From the NCBI RefSeq assembly GCF_001045455.1, contig NZ_LFNE01000005.1:186001-250000 (forward strand): DNA of 64,000 nucleotides, given 5' to 3'. The notes beneath the pieces are model-generated. The model was not told the DNA's origin. It saw nothing but the letters and a program-made list of their open reading frames with translations, and did no database searches. The stretch is from Chryseobacterium sp. FH2. GTDB lineage: Bacteria; Bacteroidota; Bacteroidia; Flavobacteriales; Weeksellaceae. Positions within the stretch are counted from its first letter, which is position 1, and each line of letters starts with the position of its first letter. Both the position numbers and the translations under genes were made by a program. Below, in pieces: positions 53,501 through 60,663 of this stretch.

Positions 53501-54950
53501 TGGCAAAACTTACTGTTTTGGCCATTGGAGAGAACATTTTTCCTTCAATTCCAGCGAGGGTAAGAATCGGAATGTAGACAATTAAAATAATAATTTCTCC
53601 GAATGCTGCGCTTCCACGGATTTTTGATGCCGATAAGAAAACTTCTTCATCCATTTCGCTTTGCGAGAGCTTCTGCATAGATTTTCTTAATCCTAAATGA
53701 TGCAAAGTAGCCTCAACAATAATAACGGCTCCGTCGACAATTAATCCAAAATCAATCGCTCCCAAGCTCATTAAATTGGCACTTACTCCAAACACATTCA
53801 TCATTCCCAACGCGAATAAAAGTGACAATGGAATTGCTGATGCAACAATCAATCCCGCTCTGAAATTGCCGAGAAACAGGACTAAAACAAAGATGACAAT
53901 CAAGGCTCCTTCTATTAAGTTTCTCTCCACCGTTCCAATAGCACGGCCAACCAAATCTGTTCTGTCTAAAAACGGTTCAATAACAATATCTTCAGGAAGA
54001 GATTTCTGAATAGTCGGTATTTTTTCTTTAATTCTATTGACAACATCATTACTGTTTGCACCTTTTAACATCATTACAACACCACCAACAGCATCCGTTT
54101 GTCCATTATACGTCATGGCTCCGTATCTCGTTGCATTTCCGAAACGAACATCTGCAACATCTTTAATGAAAACCGGGATAGTTCCTGAATTTTTTACTGC
54201 GATATTCTTCACATCTTCCAAAGATGTCACCAGGCCAATTCCACGGATAAAGTAAGCATTCGGCTTTTTATCAATATAAGCTCCTCCTGTATTTTGATTA
54301 TTCTTTTCTAACGCTAAAAATATATCAGAAATACTGACTCCCATTGCTTTTAACTGATTGGGATTAACGGCAACTTCATATTGTTTTAATTCTCCTCCAA
54401 AACTGTTGACCTCAGCCACTCCTTCTGTTCCGTACAACTGCCGGGCAACAATCCAGTCCTGCATCGTTCGAAGGTCTTTTGCGTTATATTTTTTTTCACT
54501 TCCTTTTTTAGGATGTAAAATATACTGATAGACTTCTCCCAAACCTGTACTGACAGGCGCCAGTTCAGGAATTCCGATCCCTTTTGGGATATTTTCTTCA
54601 GCCTGTTTTAATCTTTCATTGATTAATTGACGGGCAAAATAAACATCGACTTTATCTTTAAAAACAACGGTAATTACTGACAACCCAAAACGTGAAACAC
54701 TTCTGGTTTCTTCTATATCAGGAACATTAGCAATGCTTTGCTCAATCGGAAAAGTCACCAGTTGTTCAACTTCCTGTCCTGCCAAAGTAGGACAAACGGT
54801 AATGATTTGAACCTGATTGTTTGTAATATCAGGTACAGCATCAATGGGAAGTTTTGTGGCACTCCATACTCCCCAGATGATGAGTAACAAGGTCATTATT
54901 CCAATGACAATCTTGTTTTTAATACTGAATTTTATAATTTTATCTAACAC
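50586..54950 (-). CDS. CusA/CzcA-type RND metal pump fused to a TolC/CusC-type outer-membrane factor
   Basis: This encodes 1454 residues; a normal CusA is about 1040. Residues 1 to about 1035 are a complete RND pump with the acidic helix-4 motif in AIDFGLIVDGAVI and a Met/Glu-rich porter domain. A second hydrophobic stretch (PLTVVVLTVFLCLSQNIKAQ) ends at residue 1062 and looks like a signal peptide with the AQ cleavage site. From 1063 on is an outer-membrane efflux protein (SLSEAIELMQKNNPSI...VEYLFALQTATDIELKYL). One gene thus supplies the inner and outer parts of the efflux tripartite system. Substrates are probably Cu, Ag, Zn, Co or Cd. Confidence 0.92.
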   Translation of the reverse strand: MLDKIIKFSIKNKIVIGIMTLLLIIWGVWSATKLPIDAVPDITNNQVQIITVCPTLAGQEVEQLVTFPIEQSIANVPDIEETRSVSRFGLSVITVVFKDKVDVYFARQLINERLKQAEENIPKGIGIPELAPVSTGLGEVYQYILHPKKGSEKKYNAKDLRTMQDWIVARQLYGTEGVAEVNSFGGELKQYEVAVNPNQLKAMGVSISDIFLALEKNNQNTGGAYIDKKPNAYFIRGIGLVTSLEDVKNIAVKNSGTIPVFIKDVADVRFGNATRYGAMTYNGQTDAVGGVVMMLKGANSNDVVNRIKEKIPTIQKSLPEDIVIEPFLDRTDLVGRAIGTVERNLIEGALIVIFVLVLFLGNFRAGLIVASAIPLSLLFALGMMNVFGVSANLMSLGAIDFGLIVDGAVIIVEATLHHLGLRKSMQKLSQSEMDEEVFLSASKIRGSAAFGEIIILIVYIPILTLAGIEGKMFSPMAKTVSFAILGALILSLTYIPMMCALFLSKKSSHKENFSDKMMIRLQKTYQPLLQKAIKVKYIIVAVTVVLFSISALIFSRMGGEFIPQLQEGDFAFHCILPQGSSLSQSIETSMQASRIIKQFDEVKMVVGKTGSAEVPTDPMPPEATDLIIVLKPQKEWKSKKPYTELAEEITEKLELIPGVFFEANQPIQMRFNELMTGIRQDVAVKIFGENMDSLSVYVDKVSKVIQNVEGATSPQVERVGGLPQINVTYDRTRIANYGLHVEDVNDVLSTAFAGKIAGQIFENERRFDLVVRLDSLYRTDIEDVNNLMVPTDTGIQVPLSQVANIEYKLGPAQISREAGKRRIVVGFNVKGRDVESVVKDIQRRLEKEVKLPPGYYFTYGGQFENLKEASQRLMIAVPISLLLIFMLLYFTFHSFKQAILIFTAIPMSAIGGVFALLLRGMPFSISAGVGFIALFGVAVLNGIVLIGTFNQLEKEGVSDVLKRVIEGTKTRLRPVLMTATVASLGFLPMAVSTSAGAEVQKPLATVVIGGLVSATFLTLFVLPMLYIIFNPKINLKNKLLRKPLTVVVLTVFLCLSQNIKAQNSREISLSEAIELMQKNNPSIKSKDLNIQSSEVLQPTAKELPKLDFSAQLGQYNSPKFDQSFAISQSIPFPTLFKARKELIQSEIKSKKLERELTANELIKQVRSYFYQIEYLQYNQTKLQYLDSLYGDFIRIATVRFKAGDIKKIEINTAETRKGEVNLLFEQNKVYLENAYKNLKGLLNVNEEISIPFSQNYEPLKAEHLLDSTTVANHPSIRVFKQNMEVLEKNKNVEKAQGLPDFSIGYTSQSLIGFHTLRGQERYYGAGDRFNSISVGVAIPLTFGATKAKIKSLELQRQMEESNAQFQQQQLDIQLRNSLNQYQQDVQQYHYYLNQAVPNAKSIAKAAQLGYKTGEISYVEYLFALQTATDIELKYLQSIQQVNQTVININSLINQ

Positions 54951-55187
54951 AAATTGAGATTTAATTTGTGATTATCTGCCCTGATTTTTAGGAAAAGTCT
55001 GCAAAAGTTTTTACCAACTGTTTTTTAATTTGCAGAGTTGCTATACCCAGCAAAGATGCAAAGCCAGAGAGACAATCTATTGATTTTTTAAAATACACTT
55101 CCATTTCATCCAAAAATGAAATGCAAAATATCATGAAAATCCCTGCAACGATATTGCAAAGCTTCATGTAATACTAAAAATCAGTAA
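54951..55187. other. short spacer before the pump gene
   Basis: This region is 237 bases. I see no open frame of note and no clear terminator; the small Cys-rich gene and the pump may share a transcript. Confidence 0.4.
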
Positions 55188-55511
55188 TTAAATCTTAGGA
55201 GGTTGCCAGATATGGTCGTAAACCTGATATGCGAAATTTTTCTTTTGAAAAAGAATTTTCTTTGAAAAATAGGTTTGAATCTGCTCAGGAATTTTTATGA
55301 AAGGTTCCATTTTGAAAGCTGTAACGGCCATCTGACAACAATTGCAGGCACAAAGCGGTGAACATATATCACCTTTATCTTTCGAGTGAGATTCTTGAAT
55401 ATTTTCGGTTAATTCTATTTTATTTGAACCTGATTCTTTATGCACATCCGCACACGGCGCTACTGATAATGCCATAAAATAGAATGCTAAAAGAAATCTG
55501 AATAGGTTCAT
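55188..55511 (-). CDS. small exported Cys-rich protein upstream of the metal efflux genes (DUF6660-like)
   Basis: This encodes 107 residues. An N-terminal signal (MNLFRFLLAFYFMALSVAPC) is followed by a polar stretch. Next comes the motif CSPLCACNCC (five Cys in ten residues), which is likely to bind Cu or another thiophilic metal. The C-terminus (YQVYDHIWQPPKI) ends with aromatic and Pro residues, like the other two small proteins of this cluster. From memory it matches the DUF6660 group found beside RND metal pumps. It is the first gene of the minus-strand metal run. Confidence 0.7.
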   Translation of the reverse strand: MNLFRFLLAFYFMALSVAPCADVHKESGSNKIELTENIQESHSKDKGDICSPLCACNCCQMAVTAFKMEPFIKIPEQIQTYFSKKILFQKKNFAYQVYDHIWQPPKI

Positions 55512-55661
55512 TGGGACAAAGGTAGAATATTTTTATAAATGTAATTTAATTTTTAATATTTTGAAAAATTCTGTTTTAATAAAATTTTCATTATTGGTAA
55601 GTTAGATACCCCCAGAATAAACAATTTATCTATTAAACAAAATAATGAAATTAATATAACT

Positions 55662-55766
55662 ATGAAAAACAATATTGGATTTTTGCTACTATTACTCATC
55701 AATTGCACTTCTAATACAAGTATTCATGATCTCAGATATAATTCTCGTCAATTGGGAGTTCATTAG
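55662..55766 (+). CDS. 34-residue lipoprotein-like peptide
   Basis: ATG at 55662 begins MKNNIGFLLLLLINC, a full lipoprotein signal, followed by 19 residues and a TAG. It is the only plus-strand frame in this interval and is followed 11 bases later by a strong terminator. It may be a real small lipoprotein or the start of a truncated gene. No family is visible. Confidence 0.35.
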   Translation: MKNNIGFLLLLLINCTSNTSIHDLRYNSRQLGVH

Positions 55767-55776
55767 AAGGTACCAT

Positions 55777-55815
55777 AAAAAATAGCCTTTGCAATTGCAA
55801 AGGCTATTTTTACAA
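55777..55815. terminator. bidirectional terminator after the susD-like gene
   Basis: AATAGCCTTTGCAATTGCAAAGGCTATT is palindromic; its halves each contain TAGCCTTTGCA or the complement. It has an A run to the left and a T run to the right. It ends the minus-strand SusD gene (stop at 55810) and can also end the small plus-strand frame. Confidence 0.85.
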
Positions 55816-57312
55816 ATTCGGATTATTCTCCACCTCCTTCTGCGGAATAGAAAACAAATAATATCTACTATTCGGAGCAAAAGCAGACTGGTCAGGAAAA
55901 GCATAAATTGTATGACCTCTTCCGTTTACACTTTTGACGGTTCCATCAGGAGTAGTGATCTGCACCTGAATTGCCTGTCCGATTGAATTGGTATAAGGTT
56001 TCCTTACCACAGTTCCCTGCGTTCTGATAATGTCCGACAAAGAAAATCCTTCTCCGAACAATTCTTTTCTTCTTTCAATTAAAACTTCTTTAACTACATT
56101 TTCCTGAGTCAAAGAACCGATATAAAGATTGGCATTTCTAGCTGATTTCAGTTCATTCAAAACGGCTACTGCATTGGTTATATTTCCGTTTCTTGCTTCA
56201 GCTTCAGCTTCAATTAAATACATTTCGGCTGCTCTCATATAGACGATATCGGCAATTAAATTGGCTTTAAATTTGAACTTAGCATATCTCAGAAGCCCTT
56301 CCCTGCCCGGAAGTCCGTCCCAAGAAAATAAAGAATATCGAATATCATTCGTATCAAACAAATCTTTAAAATAAGGATCTGCCATAAAGCTGTAATAATA
56401 ACTTCCCGAAGACGAAACATCTAAAAAGTGGAAAGCATAACTCTCACTCGACTGTTCCTGCGTTTGCCCGTGTCCCCAAATCCATTCTCCGTTGCTGATA
56501 TCATTGAAGCCTTCCTTATATTTTTCGGCAGTCATCAAAGGATATCCCGCTCTCGCAGCTTTTGCAGCAGTTGCAGCTTTTGCCCATTCTCCTGTATTCA
56601 GATATGTTCTTGCTAAAAGTCCGTTTACAACAGCTTTATCAATTTTATCTTTATTGTTTCTTGTATAATTTTGAAGCAATTGATCAGCATCTGTCAAATC
56701 ACTTTTAATCAAAGTATAGATTTCTTCCAAACTTGCTCTTTTGTTCGGCTTAGAATTAGTGGTTGTCGGTTCTGTATAAATTGGTGCCGTTAAAGCCGTT
56801 TTATCTTTTAAATAACTAAACTGATAAAAACTCGCCAAATTCAGATAACAAAAAGCACGTAATGTTTTTGCCTGACCTTTCACCTGATTTTTCTTTTCCT
56901 GACTTCCTTCAGTAGCATCTATTCTTGCAATAACATTATTCATATTGTTGATTGTAGAATATAATAAGCTCCAAATAAAAAGCGGTCGGCTTCCCGTATT
57001 ATTCACTAAATCTGTGAAAGCATAAGCATTCGGAAATCCATATTTATTGGTCAAAACCGCTACATCGCTTCCCATCGCATCACTCGTTCTCAAAACCGTT
57101 GAGTAACCGATGTTGGCATACGTTGTTCCATCATCATTAAATTTCGCCCAAGTTCCATTAATTACCGTTTCCGCATTATCAGCAGTTTTAAAAACTTCTT
57201 CTTCATTCGCCTGATTAGTTGGAGCCGTTTCCAAATCACTTTCACAACTTACCAAAGATAAAGCAGCGAATAAAGCAAAGGATAAATATTTTATTTTTTT
57301 CATTGTTTTCAT
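55810..57312 (-). CDS. SusD/RagB-family nutrient-binding outer-membrane lipoprotein
   Basis: This encodes 500 residues. The signal ends LSLVSC at about residue 23. Helical TPR-like repeats carry the SusD pattern: AKTLRAFCYLNLASFYQFSY near residue 150, NGLLARTYLNTGEWAKAATAA, and the C-terminal EVLIERRKELFGEGFSLSDIIR. SusD acts as a lid on its SusC partner and binds the ligand at the cell surface. The gene lies 10 bases downstream of the susC-like gene and shares its SAM-riboswitch leader, so the ligand is probably a methionine- or sulfur-related compound rather than a glycan. Confidence 0.93.
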   Translation of the reverse strand: MKTMKKIKYLSFALFAALSLVSCESDLETAPTNQANEEEVFKTADNAETVINGTWAKFNDDGTTYANIGYSTVLRTSDAMGSDVAVLTNKYGFPNAYAFTDLVNNTGSRPLFIWSLLYSTINNMNNVIARIDATEGSQEKKNQVKGQAKTLRAFCYLNLASFYQFSYLKDKTALTAPIYTEPTTTNSKPNKRASLEEIYTLIKSDLTDADQLLQNYTRNNKDKIDKAVVNGLLARTYLNTGEWAKAATAAKAARAGYPLMTAEKYKEGFNDISNGEWIWGHGQTQEQSSESYAFHFLDVSSSGSYYYSFMADPYFKDLFDTNDIRYSLFSWDGLPGREGLLRYAKFKFKANLIADIVYMRAAEMYLIEAEAEARNGNITNAVAVLNELKSARNANLYIGSLTQENVVKEVLIERRKELFGEGFSLSDIIRTQGTVVRKPYTNSIGQAIQVQITTPDGTVKSVNGRGHTIYAFPDQSAFAPNSRYYLFSIPQKEVENNPNL

Positions 57313-57322
57313 TTAAAATGGT

Positions 57323-60238
57323 TTAAAGAGTAGCCTGAAGTCCAAAAGTTACCGTTCTCATCGCCGGATATCTGTAATAAGTCGTTCCGTCTAATGTTTG
57401 TTCCGGATCCATTCCTTTATGCTTGTAGAAAGTCAATAAGTTTTCCCCCTGTACATAAATTCTGAATTTTTTCAAGCCTAATTTTGCAAAATAATCGGAT
57501 GGAAGTGTATAACCGATACTTAGATTTTTTAATCTTGCATAGGTTGCAGAATATAAAAATCTTGATGAGGTTGATGTCCAGTTATTCGTAGTTGTGCTCA
57601 ATGCCGGAACATTTGTATAAGGGTTTTCAGGAGTCCACCTGTTAAGCATTTCAGCGCTCCACGACCTTCCGGCAAGATTTCCGCTTGACATAATTGCGGT
57701 GTAATCTGTATCTAGCACTTTACCGCCAATCCTGAAGGATAATAATGCCGATAAGTCAAAATTCTTATAATTAACGCTCGTTGTAATTCCTCCAACCAAT
57801 TTCGGGAGTGCCGAACCTTGAATTTCCCTCGTAGCTTTAGCATATTCCGAAGTTGTACCTTCTACTGTTTGTCCGTTTGCATCTGTCGTTACGGTTTTCC
57901 AAAGTGGCTTTCCGTTATCGGGATCTACTCCAGCCCAAGTCGGAAGGTAAAAATCATATACTGAACCTCCTACAGTTAAAAGTTTTGTTCCACTGATAAT
58001 AGATGTTTGTGGCAATTTTGTGATTTTATTGCTTAAAGTGCTTAAATTCACATCGACATTCCATTCAAAATCTTGTGTTTTAAACGGTGTTGTGAATAAT
58101 GAAAATTCAAAACCTGTATTTTGTAATGTTCCGATATTTGCCTGAAACCCTGTAAATCCTAAAGAAGGAGCCATCGGCATTTCAAACAGTAAATCCTGAC
58201 TTTGGCGCTTGAAATATTCTATATTTCCTTTAATTCTATTATTAAGAATTGTGAATTCAAGACCTAAATTTAAATTGAGATTTGTCTCCCATTTCAAATC
58301 GGGTGTCGGAAGATTGCTTGCAACGGTTCCCGGCTCACCTAGATTATTGTAAAATTTATATAAACTTTGATATGCGTAATATGTTTTAAGCTTATCATTT
58401 CCCTGGCCTCCATAACTTGCACGCAGTGTCAGTTGATTGAAGAAATTTAAATCCTTGATAAAATCTTCATTGGAAGCTTTCCAAGAACCACCGACTGACC
58501 AGAAAGCTCCCCATCTTTTTTCCGGTGAAAATCTGGAAGAAGCGTCAGATCTTACCGATCCTGAAACGAAATATTTATTTTGATAATCATATTCCGCTTT
58601 GCCTAAGAAACTTAGAAGTCCCAATTTATCACTGTTTCCCGTGAAACCTCCTAACAGAGCAGCCGCATCCGGTTCATAATAATACGGAAGTGAAAACTGA
58701 GTTCTGTTACCCGAAATCGTCTGATACTCATAATGATAAAATTCTTGCCCAGCCAAAAGGTTGATATGATGCAGCCCAAATTTCTTATCATAGGTCAAAA
58801 TATTACTCGTTGTATAAGAAAGTGTTCTGGAATTAGTTCTCGTTACTGCCCCGCCAATTTCCGTGCCTTCACCAAGCAATGGATTTGTGTAATAATGACC
58901 GTTATAATTCACCAAATCAACAGAAAAACTCGTTTTAAATTTTAATTCAGGCAAAAATGTAAATTCTGCAAATCCTTTTCCTGAAAAGTTATCTTCTCTG
59001 TTTTCATTTTTATCTAAAGGTAAGGTTGCCGCTAAATTCTGATTTTGTAAAGCGTTTGTCGGCCTGTATTTTCCGAAGTCATAAATATAGTTCCCACCGG
59101 CATCCAGTTTATAGCTTCCATCTGCGTTTCTTTCATAGTAAGGATAAAATGAAGGAATACTTCGCCCCACATTAATAATATTCTCCGAACTGGAATCAGA
59201 AGAAGGCGGTGCCAATTGGATACTGTTCGTATAGCTTAAATTGGCCCCAACGTTCAGCCATTTTTTAACTTCAGAATTTAATTTTAACCTCGTACTGTAT
59301 TTTTTGAACCCAGACTCAATCGCAATTCCTTTATCATCCAAATAGCCTAATGAAAAATAGTAATTGCTTTTCTCACTTCCGCCACTAACATCCAAATCTA
59401 CCTGATTTCTGGAAGCAACACGCTGAAGAACATCTGCCCAGTTATCATTCCACAGAGCGTTTGCACCCGGCAGTAATTTTCCGTCTGTTCCTACCGGTTT
59501 AGGAAAATTGGCTCCGTATGGATTAATTCCCAAAGCATTCACTAAACCATCTGTCGCCATCTGAGCTGCCTGCTGAGCCGCAATGTTGTTAGCAACAAAT
59601 CCGTTTCTCATCGCTTCCCAATACAATTCGAAATACTGGTCTGTACTTACCTGGGCATAATCTTTTACTGCTCTCGAGGAGAATCCCTGACTGATATTAA
59701 AATTAATTCTGGACTCTCCTTTTTTACCTGATTTTGTCGTAACAATGATAACCCCGTTTGCCCCTCTTGAACCGTACAAAGCACTGGCAGTAGCATCTTT
59801 CAGGACACTAATAGATTCAATATCGTTTGGGCTGATGGTATTGATATTTCCGTCAAAAGGAAGTCCGTCTACGACATACAAAGGATCACTTGAAGCACTT
59901 AAAGAGCCTATTCCACGGATACGAACAGAGGCCACAGAACCAGGCTGCCCGGAAGAACTTACCGCCTGAAGCCCAGGAACCTGACCTTCCAATGCTTTTG
60001 TAATATTGGTAACAGGCCTGTTGTTGATTTTCTCACTCGAAATTGTTGCCACAGAACCTGTGTAACTGTTTTTTTTAGCTTTACCGTATGCTACAATCAC
60101 CACCTCATCAATCTCTTTTTCATGAAGTGTATCTTTTTTTGCTTCCTGCCCCTTCACATTAGCAATTCCTAAGAAAAACACAGCGACTGGCGGAATCCAA
60201 ATTTTAAAATTAAATGAATTTTTGCTAATCATAATCAA
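57323..60238 (-). CDS. SusC/RagA-family TonB-linked outer-membrane transporter
   Basis: This encodes 971 residues. A signal peptide ending NVKGQ is followed almost directly by the TonB box region (DEVVIVAYGKAKKNSYTG); the carboxypeptidase-like N-terminal extension of most SusC proteins is absent. The plug has SVRIRGIGSLSASSDPLYVVDGLP, cut here as VRIRGIGS and PLYVVDGLPF, then ISVLKDATASALYGSRGANG. The barrel ends VTFGLQATL. It would import a ligand captured by the SusD partner. The 180-base leader contains a SAM-I riboswitch. Confidence 0.94.
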   Translation of the reverse strand: MIMISKNSFNFKIWIPPVAVFFLGIANVKGQEAKKDTLHEKEIDEVVIVAYGKAKKNSYTGSVATISSEKINNRPVTNITKALEGQVPGLQAVSSSGQPGSVASVRIRGIGSLSASSDPLYVVDGLPFDGNINTISPNDIESISVLKDATASALYGSRGANGVIIVTTKSGKKGESRINFNISQGFSSRAVKDYAQVSTDQYFELYWEAMRNGFVANNIAAQQAAQMATDGLVNALGINPYGANFPKPVGTDGKLLPGANALWNDNWADVLQRVASRNQVDLDVSGGSEKSNYYFSLGYLDDKGIAIESGFKKYSTRLKLNSEVKKWLNVGANLSYTNSIQLAPPSSDSSSENIINVGRSIPSFYPYYERNADGSYKLDAGGNYIYDFGKYRPTNALQNQNLAATLPLDKNENREDNFSGKGFAEFTFLPELKFKTSFSVDLVNYNGHYYTNPLLGEGTEIGGAVTRTNSRTLSYTTSNILTYDKKFGLHHINLLAGQEFYHYEYQTISGNRTQFSLPYYYEPDAAALLGGFTGNSDKLGLLSFLGKAEYDYQNKYFVSGSVRSDASSRFSPEKRWGAFWSVGGSWKASNEDFIKDLNFFNQLTLRASYGGQGNDKLKTYYAYQSLYKFYNNLGEPGTVASNLPTPDLKWETNLNLNLGLEFTILNNRIKGNIEYFKRQSQDLLFEMPMAPSLGFTGFQANIGTLQNTGFEFSLFTTPFKTQDFEWNVDVNLSTLSNKITKLPQTSIISGTKLLTVGGSVYDFYLPTWAGVDPDNGKPLWKTVTTDANGQTVEGTTSEYAKATREIQGSALPKLVGGITTSVNYKNFDLSALLSFRIGGKVLDTDYTAIMSSGNLAGRSWSAEMLNRWTPENPYTNVPALSTTTNNWTSTSSRFLYSATYARLKNLSIGYTLPSDYFAKLGLKKFRIYVQGENLLTFYKHKGMDPEQTLDGTTYYRYPAMRTVTFGLQATL

Positions 60239-60317
60239 TTTTGTTTAACATTAATTTAAACATCAGCCCTTATAAAAAAGACAACAAAGGGCATCAATAA
60301 ATATGATTAACCTATTG

Positions 60318-60413
60318 CTTATCTTTCCTTTTTTGAGGCTGAATGTAACACCTTGCGATTTGCAGGTTGTTAAGATTTCACAGGGTCAGTTCCCTCCATC
60401 TTTCTTTATAAGC
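60318..60413 (-). ncRNA. SAM-I (S-box) riboswitch
   Basis: On the minus strand the core elements appear in order: CTTATAAAG, GATGGAGGGAACTGACCC, TGTGAAATCTTAACAACC, AAGGTGTTACATTC, and the closing GAAAGATAAG. The first and last segments pair as helix P1. These match the S-box consensus (AGAGxxGGxGGGACTGGCCC, ATGAAxCCxxGGCAACC, GGTGCxAATTC) with a few changes. It lies 80 bases upstream of the SusC start. High SAM should reduce expression of the susC/susD-like pair. Confidence 0.9.
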
Positions 60414-60430
60414 CGATCGAAATATGGATG

Positions 60431-60461
60431 CAAAGCTAAAAACAATTAGTCTACAAAACAA
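60431..60461 (-). promoter_or_regulatory. promoter of the riboswitch-susC-susD transcript
   Basis: On the minus strand TTG (60459-60461), a 20-base spacer and TAGCTTTG (60431-60438) fit the Bacteroidota consensus. Transcription would start about 12 bases before the riboswitch. Confidence 0.7.
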
Positions 60462-60468
60462 GTAGACT
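60448..60468. promoter_or_regulatory. inverted repeat over the -33 box
   Basis: AGTCTAC (60448-60454) and GTAGACT (60462-60468) are exact complements with a seven-base centre. The repeat covers the -33 element of the susC promoter, where a bound regulator would affect initiation. Confidence 0.5.
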
Positions 60469-60603
60469 TTAAAATTTTTGATTATAATTTTATGAGAATT
60501 AAGTTAAATTTATTTTAAAAACCACCAAAATAAGGAGTTATAAAAATTATCAATTTTTTAAATATGAGAAATATCATTAAAAATAATGCAATTAACAAAA
60601 CCC

Positions 60604-60635
60604 TAAAAAGAGCTGCCTTTTACAGACAACTCTTA
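60604..60635 (-). terminator. terminator of the 60664 gene
   Basis: On the minus strand AAGAGTTGTCT pairs with GGCAGCTCTT (three G-U pairs included) around a short A-rich loop, followed by TTT. It lies about 30 bases after the stop codon. Confidence 0.7.
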
Positions 60636-60663
60636 AAAAATATTTATAATAATATCTAAATAA

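Larger units (their letters stand above)
60239..60663. other. riboswitch leader, promoter and spacer before susC
   Basis: This 425-base region has no gene. It holds a leader hairpin (GCCCTT at 60266-60271 pairing with AAGGGC at 60287-60292), the SAM-I riboswitch (60318-60413), a promoter (60431-60461), an inverted repeat over its -33 box (60448-60468), and the terminator of the next gene (60604-60635). Confidence 0.8.
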
